DNA from: SZUA-36 sp963759155
GTDB taxonomy: Bacteria > Pseudomonadota > Gammaproteobacteria > Xanthomonadales > SZUA-36
Direction: 5' to 3'
NCBI GenBank assembly: GCA_963759155.1
Contig: CAVWXX010000008.1
Span: 186,001 to 250,000, forward strand
Length of the DNA: 64,000 nucleotides
A model generated the notes under the pieces. The model saw only the letters and a program-made list of their open reading frames with translations. It was not told the origin of the DNA and ran no database searches. Each line of letters starts with the position of its first letter. Positions within the stretch are counted from its first letter, which is position 1. This document shows, piece by piece, positions 1-9,279 of the stretch. The translations under genes and the position numbers were made by a program.

Positions 1-1728
1 GCGCAACTGGTGGAGTTGGGCGAGCCCGAGCCGTTCAGCATTTTCAATGATCATCAACGAGGCGTTAGGGACATCCACGCCGACTTCAATCACGGTCGTG
101 GCAACCAGCAAATGCAGTTTGCCGGCTTTGAAAGCATCCATGATATTTTGTTTGTCGACCGGCTTCATACGCCCATGGATAAGACCGATATTCAAACCGC
201 TCAACTCGTTTTGCAGGTTCTTCGCAACATCTTCCGCCGCCTGGGCTTCTATGGCATCGGATTCTTCTATCAGGGTGCATACCCAGTAAGCCTGCTGTTG
301 ACCGGCACAGGCTTTTGCGACGCGCTGAATGATCTCACCCCGGCGTTCGTTGGACATGACAACGGTTGTTACCGGTTTCCGTCCCGGTGGTAGTTCATCA
401 ATAACCGAGACATCCATGCCGGCGTACGCCGTCATCGCCAGTGTGCGGGGGATGGGTGTCGCCGTCATGATTAACTGGTGGGCCTGCTGTTCAAACTTGC
501 CACCTTTTTCCAGCAGGTTCATACGCTGGTCTACACCAAACCGGTGTTGCTCATCGACGATAACCAATCCAAGGCGGCTAAACTCAACCCCCTTTTGCAT
601 TAATGCATGGGTGCCGATAACGAGTTCTGCGCCGGTGCTGATTCTTTGCAGTGCATCGGCCCGTTTTTTCCCGGTGACTTTCCCGCTTAACCAGACGGGC
701 TCAATACCCAAAGGCTCCAGCCATGCACTGAACACCCGGTAATGTTGCTCTGCCAGCAACTCGGTTGGCGCGGTGATTGCCGTCTGAAAGCCATTGTCGG
801 CTGCTCTCAGCGTTGCCAGTGCCGCGATGACTGTTTTGCCCGAGCCCACATCACCATGAACCAGCCTCAACATCGGCCGGCTCTGCCCCAGGTCTTTGTG
901 GATTTCATCGGCAACCCTTTGTTGGGCGCCGGTTAACTTGAAAGGTAAAGCCTTCAGGAAGTCATGCACGGCTGTGCCGCCGGGTGGCATCTCCGGCGCC
1001 ATTCTCGCCCTTTGCAGTCGGTGCAGCTTCTGCATGCTCAGGTTGTGGGCCAGTAACTCTTCAAGCGCGAGGCGTTTTTGTGTGGGGTGATCACGCTGGA
1101 TCAGTGACGCCACGTCAGCATCCGGCGGTGGCCGGTGTATATAATCCAGGGCATCGGCCAGGGGCATCAGTTTTAGTTCATCTAACAATGAGCGAGGTAG
1201 CAGCTCTTCAAGTTTCAATCTGCCCCGGCGCATCAGTGCGAGGGCCTGGTCTGTCATCTTTATCCAGTTCTTTTGGCCCAGTCCGTCGGCGCCGGGATAG
1301 ACGGGTGTCAAACGGTCGGCCACCGGTTCATCGCCATGACCGCTGAGCCGTTGATAAGAGGGATGTACCATCTCCAGGCCCTTGAATCCGGCCCTGACTT
1401 CACCAAAACATCGCAGGCGGGTGCCGCTGGCCAACTGTCGCTGCTGGAAGGCACGGAAGTGAAAGAAACGCAGGGTGATACGACCGGTTCCATCGAACAA
1501 TATAAGCACCATCATCGGGCGTCGTCCGCGCACGATAGCGGAGTGTTCGATCTTGCCTTCGATCAATACACGCTGACCGGGAATGCAGCTACCGATGGGG
1601 TGGATGCGGGTGCGGTCTTCATAACGCAGGGGCAAATGAAACAGCAAATCCGTCACCTGGCTGACACCAAGTGAATTCAATTTTTCGGCGAGCTTGGGTC
1701 CAACACCTTGCAGGTCGGTCAATGCCAT
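1..1728 (-). CDS. recG: ATP-dependent DNA helicase RecG (C-terminus cut by window edge)
   Basis: RecG is a monomeric superfamily 2 helicase that reverses stalled replication forks and branch-migrates Holliday junctions. My translation of the complement gives 576 codons open to the window edge; the family is usually near 690 residues, so about 115 C-terminal residues lie outside. The start reads MALTDLQGVGPKLAEKL, a helix-hairpin-helix-like opening, followed by the wedge-domain motif LLFHLPLRYEDRT. Helicase motifs follow in order: Walker A in GDVGSGKTV, the DEQH box in VIVDEQHRFG, TATPIPRTLA, and IHGRMKP near the cut end. It is the last gene of the yicC-gmk-rpoZ-spoT-ridA-recG run. Identification is secure. 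Confidence 0.95.
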   Translation of the reverse strand, partial: MALTDLQGVGPKLAEKLNSLGVSQVTDLLFHLPLRYEDRTRIHPIGSCIPGQRVLIEGKIEHSAIVRGRRPMMVLILFDGTGRITLRFFHFRAFQQRQLASGTRLRCFGEVRAGFKGLEMVHPSYQRLSGHGDEPVADRLTPVYPGADGLGQKNWIKMTDQALALMRRGRLKLEELLPRSLLDELKLMPLADALDYIHRPPPDADVASLIQRDHPTQKRLALEELLAHNLSMQKLHRLQRARMAPEMPPGGTAVHDFLKALPFKLTGAQQRVADEIHKDLGQSRPMLRLVHGDVGSGKTVIAALATLRAADNGFQTAITAPTELLAEQHYRVFSAWLEPLGIEPVWLSGKVTGKKRADALQRISTGAELVIGTHALMQKGVEFSRLGLVIVDEQHRFGVDQRMNLLEKGGKFEQQAHQLIMTATPIPRTLAMTAYAGMDVSVIDELPPGRKPVTTVVMSNERRGEIIQRVAKACAGQQQAYWVCTLIEESDAIEAQAAEDVAKNLQNELSGLNIGLIHGRMKPVDKQNIMDAFKAGKLHLLVATTVIEVGVDVPNASLMIIENAERLGLAQLHQLR

Positions 1729-1816
1729 GGGTGAATTGGATGTCAAATTGACACTGCCAAACCCGTCAGGGAGATCTGTCTGATTTAAATGATCGTGGGC
1801 AGATCATGTTATTCCA

Positions 1817-2197
1817 TCAGGCTCCCAGAATGGCATCCATTTCAACATTAACGCCTTTGGGTAATGCGGACACCTCGACAGCGGCGCGTGCAGGATAGGG
1901 TGCAGAGAAATACTGACCCATGATGGTGTTGACCTGCGGAAAGTCACCCATGTCGGTTAAAAATACACCCAGCTTGACGATGTCATCAAGCGAACCGCCG
2001 GCTGCGGTGCAGACGGCTGAAAGATTTTTGAATACCTGCCTGATCTGGGCTTCAATACCGCCCGTGACAACCTCCATGCTCGAGGGGTCGAGGGGAATTT
2101 GCCCGGAAATAAAAACAAAACCCTGGTGTTTGACGGCCTGTGAGTAGGTGCCGATCGCCTGTGGCGCCTGGTCGGTGCTGATAATGTTTTTGCTCAT
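1817..2197 (-). CDS. ridA: RidA family reactive intermediate/imine deaminase
   Basis: RidA-type proteins hydrolyse reactive enamine/imine intermediates such as 2-aminoacrylate released by PLP enzymes. The 126-residue protein has the family opening (IISTDQAPQAIGTYSQAV), the VFISGQIPLDP segment, the conserved arginine in APYPARAAVEVSALPKG and the glutamate of VEMDAILGA. A longer ORF begins at 2245 inside the end of spoT, but the ATG at 2197 has a good ribosome binding site (AGGAGC) and gives the normal family length. It lies 25 bases after spoT; a RidA gene between spoT and recG is also known from Pseudomonas. The PLP dehydratase at 22651 is the kind of enzyme that makes RidA substrates, but a link is inference. 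Confidence 0.9.
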   Translation of the reverse strand: MSKNIISTDQAPQAIGTYSQAVKHQGFVFISGQIPLDPSSMEVVTGGIEAQIRQVFKNLSAVCTAAGGSLDDIVKLGVFLTDMGDFPQVNTIMGQYFSAPYPARAAVEVSALPKGVNVEMDAILGA

Positions 2198-2222
2198 TTG
2201 GGATGCTCCTGCTCTTGTCTGC

Positions 2223-4358
2223 TCAGGCGATGATCCGGCTAACACGTGTCACATTGCGATTACGTCTCAGTCGCCGCATGACATGTGCCATGTGGTCACG
2301 GTCTCTTACGCTGATGATGAATAGTAACTTGGCTATTTCACGGTTGGATTCGGGTTGTTCAATTTTTTCTATATTGCTTCCGGCTTCACCAATGCTGGCC
2401 GAGATGTTGGCCAATACACCGGGTACGTTTTTGGCCAGGATGTGCAGGGCCACTTCGAACATTCCTCGCCGGATAGGGGCCCAGTTCACATCAATGCAAT
2501 GGTCCGGGTGTTTGCGAAACTCCCTGACATTTCTGCAGTTGACACGGTGGACAACGACACCCTTGCCGGCAGACAGGTAACCCATGATCTGATCGCCCGG
2601 AACCGGACGGCAGCAGGCGGCAAATGTCATCGCGCTACCCTCGGATCCAGCGATTGACAGGGCCTCAGTCTGCTCCTCTGAGCCGAGTGCATTACTTACT
2701 TCGGGCGCCAGTTTCGCAGCGACCACATTGGATAGTAAGTTACCGAGCGCCAATTCTGTCAGGAGGTCTTCCTGGCGGTCAAACTTGTTGTCCTTCAGGT
2801 ATTGATCCATCCGTTTTGCGGGTACGGCATCCAGATCTGAACCACGGGTGTTGAGCGCGGTTTCAAGCAGACGCAGGCCGAGAGCCACGGTGTCTGCCTG
2901 TTCAAGGCTCTTGATGTAGTGACGAATGGCTGTTCTGGCCCGCGCAGTATTTACAAACTGAAGCCACTCTGAAACCGGGTGTGCATTTTCATCGGTAATG
3001 ACTTTGACTGTTTGCCCGTTTTCCAGGCGGGTGGACAGCGGTTTTTCAACTTTATCGATGAGGATGCTACGGGTATGGTTGCCGACGCCGGTATGGATGG
3101 CGTAAGCGAAGTCGAGAGCAGTCGCGCTGCGGCGCAGGTCGATGATCTTCCCCTTGGGCGTGAACACGAAAATCTGGTCGGGGAACAAATCTGATTTTGC
3201 ACCGTCCAGGAACTCCATCGAGTCGGTGCTGTGGCGCTGTACCTCCACCAGTTGCATTAACCATTCGCGGGCACGAACCTGGGCTGAACCGGATGTGCTC
3301 TCACCGCTTTTATACTGCCAGTGGGCGGCGGCGCCCTCTTCGGCCAGTTTGTCCATCTCCTGGGTGCGAATCTGGATTTCAACCGGCAGATTGAATGGAC
3401 TGTTGAGCACGGTATGCAAAGACTGGTAGCCGTTAGCTTTTGGAAGGGCAATATGGTCTTTAAAGCGACCGGGTTTGGGCCGGTAGAGTCCGTGAACTGC
3501 CCCGAGGGCGAGATAACAATGCGGTTCAGAGTGAGTGATGATACGGAAGCCATAGACATCATTCACCTCGGAAAAAGAAAGATCCTTGGCGAGCATTTTT
3601 CGGTAGATGCTATACGGGGTTTTTTCCCGGCCCTTGATGTCGCAGGGGATACCGGCCTCATTCATTTTTCGCTTCAATGCTTTGTGGATATCCGAGATGA
3701 TCTCGCTGCGGTCTCCGGTAACCGAGCTGATGTGCTCGGCAATGGTGCGGTGCCGCCAGGGGTAGAGGTTGGCAAACCCGAGATCCTGCAGTTCTGACTT
3801 GATACTGTTCATACCGAGGCGGTCGGCAATGGGTGCATAGATATCGAGTGTTTCACGTGCGATTCTGCGACGCGAATCTGGGTTCATTGAGCCGAGGGTG
3901 CGCATATTGTGCATCCTGTCGGCCAGCTTGATAAAAATGACCCTCAGGTCACGTGACATGGCCAGCATCAACTTACGAAAGCTTTCCGCATCCGCTTCGA
4001 CCCGGGTGCGAAATTTCATCTTATCCAGTTTTGTCACACCGTCGACCAGGTCGGCGATTTCTTCACCAAACCGGGATTCAATTTCCTGGTGGGTTAAGGA
4101 TGTGTCTTCAATGGTGTCGTGCAGTATCGCGGCCGCAACACTGCCATAATCCATGCGCATATTGGCCAATATGCGTGCAACGGCGACGGGGTGAAATATA
4201 TAGGGCTCGCCGGTTTTTCGGGTCTGACCTTCGTGCGCATTTGCACCGACCTCAAATGCGCGAAGAATAATGGCGACCTTTTCCGGTTCCAGATAGGTGT
4301 TGAGAAGGTCCCTCAGATCAAGAACCGGTTCCGGTAAGTTCGTCAGGGTCGCCAGCAT
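2223..4358 (-). CDS. spoT: Bifunctional (p)ppGpp synthetase/hydrolase SpoT
   Basis: This long RSH protein makes and degrades the alarmone (p)ppGpp. It has 711 residues, the usual SpoT length. The HD hydrolase domain looks intact: HPVAVA at about 56-61, HD at 80-81 in AAILHDTIEDT, and ADRMHNMRTL. The synthetase domain has GREKTPYSIYRK, GLYRPKPGRFKDHIALPKANGYQSLH in part, and VEIQIRT. A TGS domain and a C-terminal ACT domain (ALHILAKNVPGVLANISASIGEAGSNI) follow. An intact HD motif argues for SpoT over RelA, as does the position 12 bases after rpoZ and before ridA-recG. Confidence 0.96.
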   Translation of the reverse strand: MLATLTNLPEPVLDLRDLLNTYLEPEKVAIILRAFEVGANAHEGQTRKTGEPYIFHPVAVARILANMRMDYGSVAAAILHDTIEDTSLTHQEIESRFGEEIADLVDGVTKLDKMKFRTRVEADAESFRKLMLAMSRDLRVIFIKLADRMHNMRTLGSMNPDSRRRIARETLDIYAPIADRLGMNSIKSELQDLGFANLYPWRHRTIAEHISSVTGDRSEIISDIHKALKRKMNEAGIPCDIKGREKTPYSIYRKMLAKDLSFSEVNDVYGFRIITHSEPHCYLALGAVHGLYRPKPGRFKDHIALPKANGYQSLHTVLNSPFNLPVEIQIRTQEMDKLAEEGAAAHWQYKSGESTSGSAQVRAREWLMQLVEVQRHSTDSMEFLDGAKSDLFPDQIFVFTPKGKIIDLRRSATALDFAYAIHTGVGNHTRSILIDKVEKPLSTRLENGQTVKVITDENAHPVSEWLQFVNTARARTAIRHYIKSLEQADTVALGLRLLETALNTRGSDLDAVPAKRMDQYLKDNKFDRQEDLLTELALGNLLSNVVAAKLAPEVSNALGSEEQTEALSIAGSEGSAMTFAACCRPVPGDQIMGYLSAGKGVVVHRVNCRNVREFRKHPDHCIDVNWAPIRRGMFEVALHILAKNVPGVLANISASIGEAGSNIEKIEQPESNREIAKLLFIISVRDRDHMAHVMRRLRRNRNVTRVSRIIA

Positions 4359-4370
4359 GAAAGAACGCCG

Positions 4371-4634
4371 TCAGGGGGCGAGTTCGTCCTCCATGGGGTT
4401 CATATCAAATACCTCGGCGGCTTCGATTTTAGCCTGCAGGACATCCACACCTTCTGCATCGATCAGACCTTCTGCAATTTCGCGCAGTGCGATGACAGTC
4501 GGCTTATCGTTTTCCTCATCTACCAAAGGCTCTGCACCGTGGCCTATCTGGCGGGCGCGTTTGGTCGCTGTTAATACCAGTTCAAAACGGTTATCAATGT
4601 TCTCAAGGCAGTCTTCTACGGTAATTCGTGCCAT
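4371..4634 (-). CDS. rpoZ: DNA-directed RNA polymerase omega subunit
   Basis: Omega helps fold and assemble the beta-prime subunit and in many bacteria forms part of a ppGpp site on RNA polymerase. The 87-residue product begins MARITVEDCLENIDNRFELV and contains the conserved LTATKRARQI and KPTVIALREIAEGLI segments. It sits between gmk and spoT, the standard gammaproteobacterial order, and is presumably co-transcribed with them. Confidence 0.96.
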   Translation of the reverse strand: MARITVEDCLENIDNRFELVLTATKRARQIGHGAEPLVDEENDKPTVIALREIAEGLIDAEGVDVLQAKIEAAEVFDMNPMEDELAP

Positions 4635-4673
4635 TACTAAATCCTGTATTTGTGTTAGACGGAACCCTGAATT

Positions 4674-5303
4674 TTAACTTCTTCCGAGCTGCTGTGCCAG
4701 AAGTTGGTGATTTTTATTTACTTTATGCGGTTTTCGTTCGCGATAATCATTGATGATTGCGCGCAGTTCTTCAAGTGCCACATCAAATTTGTCATTAACG
4801 ACCAGGTAGTCAAATTCAGCCCAGTGGGATATTTCCGCCTGTGCATCACGCATTCTGCGTTGTATGACTTCAGCGCTATCCTGTCCGCGTCCCGTCAGTC
4901 TCTTGCGTAAATCCTCAAGGGAAGGGGGGATGATAAAAATAGAGAAACACTCCGGAAACACCTTGCGTACCTGCCGGGCACCCTGCCAGTCGATTTCTAA
5001 AATCACGTCCTGGCCCTGCTTTAATTGCGTGGCCACTGCGTGTCGGTTGGTTCCATAATAATGGTCAAAAACCCTGGCGTGTTCCATGAAGTCGCCGTGT
5101 TTAACCATTTGCTGGTAGTCGGCCTCAGAAACGAAATGATAATGCTGGCCGTCAACCTCACCGGGTCTTGCCGCACGGGTGGTGTGTGAAACAGACAGGA
5201 CCAAACGGGGGTCGTCTTTCAGCAGCGCGTTCACCAGGCTGGTTTTGCCACCACCGGATGGTGCAGCGATAATAAAAAGGCTGCCTTGACTGGAATCACT
5301 CAA
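4674..5303 (-). CDS. gmk: Guanylate kinase
   Basis: Phosphorylates GMP to GDP with ATP. The 209-residue protein has the P-loop in APSGGGKTSLV near its N-terminus, the GMP-binding SVSHTTRAARPGEVDGQHYHF region, the YGTNRHAV segment, ILEIDWQGARQV and the lid region RKRLTGRGQDS. The gene overlaps the end of yicC by 8 bases, which suggests translational coupling, and precedes rpoZ and spoT, so GTP supply, omega and the stringent-response enzyme share a transcription unit. Confidence 0.96.
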   Translation of the reverse strand: MSDSSQGSLFIIAAPSGGGKTSLVNALLKDDPRLVLSVSHTTRAARPGEVDGQHYHFVSEADYQQMVKHGDFMEHARVFDHYYGTNRHAVATQLKQGQDVILEIDWQGARQVRKVFPECFSIFIIPPSLEDLRKRLTGRGQDSAEVIQRRMRDAQAEISHWAEFDYLVVNDKFDVALEELRAIINDYRERKPHKVNKNHQLLAQQLGRS

Positions 5304-6165
5304 TATTTTGTACCTGTTCGCGCATCTGTTCGATCAATACTTTCAGGTCCACGGCTGCTTGCGTGGTGCGCTGGTCGATTGACTTTGAACTCAATGTGTT
5401 TGATTCGCGGTTGAATTCCTGCATTAAAAAATCCAGTCGGCGGCCGACAGGTTCTGTCAGTTCCAGCACCCGGTAGACTTCTTCAACATGGGCATCCAGC
5501 CTGTCCAGTTCCTCATCGACATCGATTTTCTGTGACAGCATAACCACTTCCTGTTCAACCCGGCCAGGTTCAAGTGGCAATGGCAGGTCTGCCACGCGGT
5601 CCAGTAATTTTTGCTTCAGCGCGGCGCGGATTTCAGGCAACCAGGTCCTGATGTTAGCCGTTATGTTTGCAATACCTTCAAGTCGTTCCCGGATGGCATT
5701 GGACATCTGCTCGCCCTCACGCCCCCGTCCCGCCTGCAATTCCTGTGCCGCATCTATCAGCAGTTCCATGGCAGCCGCTTGCAGTGGCGCCGGGTCCGGG
5801 CGTTTCTCCTCGATCAGTCCCGGCCACTTGATTAACCGGCTTGCATCCGCCTGTTGCCCGGGTCCTGCCAGTTCCGCCAATTCCCCGTGTACTGCGAGAA
5901 GTTCCCGGGCCAGGCCAGTATTGAGTTCCAGCTTGCTGGCAATGGCGCCCTTTTCCGCGTTGAAACGCAGTGTGGCTTCAATTTTCCCACGGCTCAGATA
6001 TTGACCGAGACAGGTTCTGATATCCGATTCGAGTGGACGAAACTCCTCCGGAAGACGCAGGCCGTAATCAAGGTAGCGATGGTTCACAGAACGCATTTCC
6101 CAGATTAAACGGCCGAATTCATACTGTTGTTCAACACGGGCGAAACCGGTCATACTTCGAATCAT
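5296..6165 (-). CDS. yicC: YicC family endoribonuclease-like protein
   Basis: YicC proteins are conserved in bacteria; the E. coli member has been described as an endoribonuclease acting on small RNAs. The product has the diagnostic start MIRSMTGFARVE, the EMRSVNHRYLDYGLRLPEEFRPLE block, the central EEKRPD region and the C-terminal GRRLDFLMQEFNRESNTLSSKS motif. An in-frame ATG four codons upstream (6177) would add MEKA; I chose 6165 because family members begin at MIRSMT. First gene of the leftward operon, divergent from rph, the arrangement seen in Pseudomonas and E. coli. Confidence 0.93.
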   Translation of the reverse strand: MIRSMTGFARVEQQYEFGRLIWEMRSVNHRYLDYGLRLPEEFRPLESDIRTCLGQYLSRGKIEATLRFNAEKGAIASKLELNTGLARELLAVHGELAELAGPGQQADASRLIKWPGLIEEKRPDPAPLQAAAMELLIDAAQELQAGRGREGEQMSNAIRERLEGIANITANIRTWLPEIRAALKQKLLDRVADLPLPLEPGRVEQEVVMLSQKIDVDEELDRLDAHVEEVYRVLELTEPVGRRLDFLMQEFNRESNTLSSKSIDQRTTQAAVDLKVLIEQMREQVQNIE

Positions 6166-6287
6166 TGCTTTTTCCATATTGCGGACAGTGGCACAATGTT
6201 AACGGTTAGTCCGCTAAGTGGCTATCCGAGAATAACAAGCCTCGTAATTTACCCCTTTTTTTATAACAAACTAAACAGGATCAACAA

Positions 6288-7004
6288 ATGAGACCCAGTG
6301 GCAGAGAAGCAGATGAGTTACGCAAAGTCAGTATTACGCGCAATTACACTTGTCATGCAGAAGGTTCGGTATTAATCGCTTGCGGTAATACAAAGGTCTT
6401 GTGTACCGCATCGGTTGAAAGCAAGGTGCCTCCATTTTTACGGGGAAGTGGTGAGGGCTGGGTAACAGCCGAGTATGGCATGTTGCCCAGGTCGACGGGT
6501 TCACGGATGCGTCGTGAATCCGCATCGGGTAAACAGGGCGGGCGAACCATGGAGATTCAAAGACTGATAGGCCGCTCTCTGCGTGCCGTGGTCGATCGCG
6601 GTGCTCTTGGCGAGCATACCATTACGCTGGACTGTGATGTCATACAGGCGGACGGCGGCACCCGTACTGCGGCAATTACAGGCGCATATGTCGCGCTGGT
6701 TGACGCCTGCCAATGGCTGCTCTCGAAGAACAAGATCAGGAAGGATCCTGTGCATGGTCAGGTAGCGGCTGTTTCGGTCGGCATTTTTAAGAGCACGCCG
6801 GTGCTTGATCTGGACTATCCGGAAGATTCCCGTGCAGAAACAGATATGAATGTCGTGATGAATGACGGTGGCGGATTCATCGAGTTACAGGGCACGGCAG
6901 AGGGACACGCTTTTCGCAGGGATGAATTGGATCAATTGATAGCCCTGGCAGAAAAGGGCATCCGGTCGCTCATGGAGGTTCAGTCTGCGGCACTGGCAAG
7001 CTGA
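6288..7004 (+). CDS. rph: Ribonuclease PH
   Basis: Phosphorolytic 3'-5' exoribonuclease that trims tRNA 3' ends. The 238-residue product opens MRPSGREADELRKVSI and contains TEYGMLPRSTGSRMRRE, the QRLIGRSLRAVVD arginine cluster and GGTRTAAITGAYVAL, which bind phosphate and RNA in this family, and the acidic EDSRAETDMNVVMNDGGGF near the catalytic site. Length is standard and the reading frame is intact, unlike the frameshifted allele of E. coli K-12. Likely operon with rdgB, 20 bases downstream. Confidence 0.96.
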   Translation: MRPSGREADELRKVSITRNYTCHAEGSVLIACGNTKVLCTASVESKVPPFLRGSGEGWVTAEYGMLPRSTGSRMRRESASGKQGGRTMEIQRLIGRSLRAVVDRGALGEHTITLDCDVIQADGGTRTAAITGAYVALVDACQWLLSKNKIRKDPVHGQVAAVSVGIFKSTPVLDLDYPEDSRAETDMNVVMNDGGGFIELQGTAEGHAFRRDELDQLIALAEKGIRSLMEVQSAALAS

Positions 7005-7024
7005 GCCGGAGGACTGAATCCATC

Positions 7025-7654
7025 GTGGATAGGGAATATGTTCTTGCCAGTGGCAACCAGGGAAAACTCCGTGAAATGGCCGCCATGCTCAAACCCCTTG
7101 GTTTTATCGTGCGTCCGCAAAGTGACTGGAACGTACCGGAGGCAGATGAGAACGCCTGCACCTTTTTTGAGAACGCGCTCATTAAAGCACGTCAGGCCAC
7201 GGCATATACCGGCCTTCCCAGTATTGCTGATGACTCCGGATTGGTTGTACCTGCATTAAACGGTGAGCCGGGTATTTATTCCTCACGTTATGCCGGACAT
7301 GATGCCGATGACGCGGCCAATATAACCAAACTATTGTCTGAGTTGTCCGGTAAACAGGGGACTGAGCGTAACGCTTATTTCATATGTGCCATGGTGCTGG
7401 TGCAGGCACAAGATGATCCGGCGCCGCTGCTGGCGATCGGTCGCTGGCATGGACATATCCTGTTGTCAGTCCAGGGCCAGGGTGGTTTTGGTTATGATCC
7501 ATTGTTTGGTGTTACTTCCTCTTCGGGTGATGGTCGCCGGTTTTCTGCAGCCCAGATGACGGCAGAAGAAAAGAGTCGCGTCAGCCATCGTGGTCAGGCT
7601 CTGAGAGACCTGGTCCGGCAATTGCGTGAGAGGGATGAAGGGTTTATTGCGTAA
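7025..7654 (+). CDS. rdgB: XTP/dITP diphosphatase (non-canonical purine NTP pyrophosphatase)
   Basis: Removes deaminated purine nucleotides (dITP, XTP) from the pool to protect DNA and RNA. The protein begins with GTG and reads VLASGNQGKLREM, the substrate-binding SGN/TGN signature, then FFENALIKARQA, IADDSGLVVPAL with the acidic metal ligands, GIYSSRYAG and the C-terminal GGFGYDPLF and RVSHRGQAL motifs. A GGAGG sequence lies about 12 bases upstream of the GTG. The 3' end overlaps the start of hemW. Confidence 0.95.
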   Translation: MDREYVLASGNQGKLREMAAMLKPLGFIVRPQSDWNVPEADENACTFFENALIKARQATAYTGLPSIADDSGLVVPALNGEPGIYSSRYAGHDADDAANITKLLSELSGKQGTERNAYFICAMVLVQAQDDPAPLLAIGRWHGHILLSVQGQGGFGYDPLFGVTSSSGDGRRFSAAQMTAEEKSRVSHRGQALRDLVRQLRERDEGFIA

Positions 7655-8792
7655 CCCGCCTCTGAGCCTTTACGTACACATGCCATGGTGTGTGCGCAAG
7701 TGCCCGTATTGTGATTTTAATTCGCATACCGCACCGGACGAATTACCAGCCGAAGAATATATTCAGGCACTGGTGGCAGACCTCGAGCAGGATTTACCGC
7801 TGATTTGGGGGCGCCCCGTGCAGAGTGTTTTTTTTGGTGGCGGCACACCCAGCCTATTTTCAGCTGACCACATAGCAACTTTCCTGTCCTCGGTGAGGGC
7901 CTTGCTGGATTTGCGGCCGGACGTGGAAGTTACGCTGGAAGCAAATCCGGGAACCGTTGAGCGTGACAGTTTCACTGCCTATGCGCAGGCAGGTGTCAAC
8001 CGGGTATCCCTTGGTGTGCAAAGTTTTGATGATGAGCTTCTTAAGCGCATAGGTCGTATTCACGGGCGTCAGGAAATAGAGCGGAGTCTGCAGTCTTTGC
8101 ACTCGGCCGGAATGTCCAATTTTAATATTGACTTGATGTTTGCATTGCCCGGTCAGAGCCTTGCCCAGTCCGGGCGGGATATTGAACTCGCGATCAAAGC
8201 GGGGCCCGCACATGTTTCTTTCTACCAACTGACCATCGAGCCCAACACGGCGTTTGCAGCACAGCCGCCTGACTTGCCGGCCGACGACCTGGCCTGGGAT
8301 ATGCAGCAAGCTGGTCTGGACACGCTGCAGTCGAATGCTTACACGCAATATGAAATATCCGCTTTTGCCCTGGTGGACAAACAAAGCCGGCATAATATGA
8401 ACTATTGGCGTTATGGTGATTTTCTGGCTGTCGGTGCCGGCGCGCATGGAAAAATTACCATGGCGGCGGAGGGTCGCGTGCAGCGCTTTGCCAAGCACCG
8501 GCATCCCAAACGCTACCTGCAGGGCTTAAAAACCGGAGATTGGCGTGCAGAAACACGTTATTTGAAAGACGAAGAGCTTGTTTTTGAGTTTTTTCTCAAC
8601 CAGTTGAGACTTAAGCAAGGCGTCCGTATCGATGATTTCCAGGCACGAACCGGTTTGGCCTGGACTATTGTCGAACCACGTGTTCAAAAAGCTGTCGAAA
8701 AGGGCTTGCTGGTTACTCAGCACGGGTATGTTAGTCCCACTTTACTGGGGTGGAGGTTTGTAAACGATATCCAGCAGATGTTTTTGCCTTGA
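7635..8792 (+). CDS. hemW: Radical SAM heme chaperone HemW
   Basis: HemW is a coproporphyrinogen-oxidase-like radical SAM protein that binds heme and delivers it to target proteins. Near the N-terminus is the 4Fe-4S motif CVRKCPYCDF, followed by SVFFGGGTPSLF, TLEANPGT, RVSLGVQSFDDELLKRIGR and the HemW-typical RHNMNYWRYGDFLAVGAGAH. I chose the ATG at 7635 (MKGLLRNPPLSLYVH); a GTG at 7626 in the same frame is possible. Either start overlaps rdgB, so translation is probably coupled. The rdgB-hemW pairing is also conserved in E. coli, in a different order. Confidence 0.92.
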   Translation: MKGLLRNPPLSLYVHMPWCVRKCPYCDFNSHTAPDELPAEEYIQALVADLEQDLPLIWGRPVQSVFFGGGTPSLFSADHIATFLSSVRALLDLRPDVEVTLEANPGTVERDSFTAYAQAGVNRVSLGVQSFDDELLKRIGRIHGRQEIERSLQSLHSAGMSNFNIDLMFALPGQSLAQSGRDIELAIKAGPAHVSFYQLTIEPNTAFAAQPPDLPADDLAWDMQQAGLDTLQSNAYTQYEISAFALVDKQSRHNMNYWRYGDFLAVGAGAHGKITMAAEGRVQRFAKHRHPKRYLQGLKTGDWRAETRYLKDEELVFEFFLNQLRLKQGVRIDDFQARTGLAWTIVEPRVQKAVEKGLLVTQHGYVSPTLLGWRFVNDIQQMFLP

Positions 8793-8864
8793 ATAGCCTT
8801 GCATTGGCTGGTGTGCGTAGTTAAACTAGCCGGCTCTTTAACCTATTGAGTACCGGAAATTGTC

Positions 8865-9107
8865 ATGAAAGCTGACACTCACCCAGATTATCGTGAAGTG
8901 GTTTTTCAGGATCTGTCTTCAGATTTTGCATTCCTGACCCGCTCCACTGTTAAAAGTAAAGAAACCATCAAATGGGAAGATGGCAACGAGTACCCGCTGA
9001 TCAAAGTGGAAGTCTCCAGCGCATCGCATCCGTTTTATACCGGCAAGCACAAGTTGATGGATACCGGTGGTCGTGTAGACCGCTTCAAACGCCGTTACCA
9101 GAAGTAG
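8865..9107 (+). CDS. rpmE2: Ribosomal protein bL31, type B (cysteine-free)
   Basis: Component of the large ribosomal subunit at the inter-subunit bridge. The 80-residue product starts MKADTHPDYREVVFQDLS and contains SHPFYTGKHKLMDTGGRVDRFKRRY, the bL31 core. It has no cysteine at all, so it is the zinc-independent C-minus form, which in many bacteria is a backup induced by Zur under zinc limitation. I see no obvious Zur site in the 72-base upstream gap. A clear terminator follows, so it appears to end its transcription unit. Confidence 0.95.
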   Translation: MKADTHPDYREVVFQDLSSDFAFLTRSTVKSKETIKWEDGNEYPLIKVEVSSASHPFYTGKHKLMDTGGRVDRFKRRYQK

Positions 9108-9128
9108 CTAAGACACCTGATAACAGCC

Positions 9129-9164
9129 GGCCCGGAATGGCTTTGCCCATTCCGGGCCTTTTGT
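9129..9164 (+). terminator. Rho-independent terminator after rpmE2
   Basis: A 12-bp perfect stem (GGCCCGGAATGG with CCATTCCGGGCC) and 6-base loop, directly followed by TTTTGTT, begins 21 bases after the rpmE2 stop codon. Confidence 0.9.
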
Positions 9165-9279
9165 TGTGCGTGTTAAAAGAAAATGTTTGCAAATTGTGAG
9201 ATACTTGCGGGCCGTAATTTGTCGAGATATCTAAGTGATTCTCAATCGTAAAACCTGCTAAATCACAAGGAGCGTTCCA

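Noticed and set aside
3321..3797. 158-codon plus-strand frame inside spoT
   Set aside because: Fully antisense to conserved spoT domains; no ribosome site and no family resemblance.
6181..6214. GCGGAC/GTCCGC inverted repeat between yicC and rph
   Set aside because: Short arms 22 bases apart with no other support; could be chance.
7860..8504. 214-codon minus-strand frame inside hemW
   Set aside because: Antisense shadow of conserved hemW; the composition follows the complement of hemW codons.
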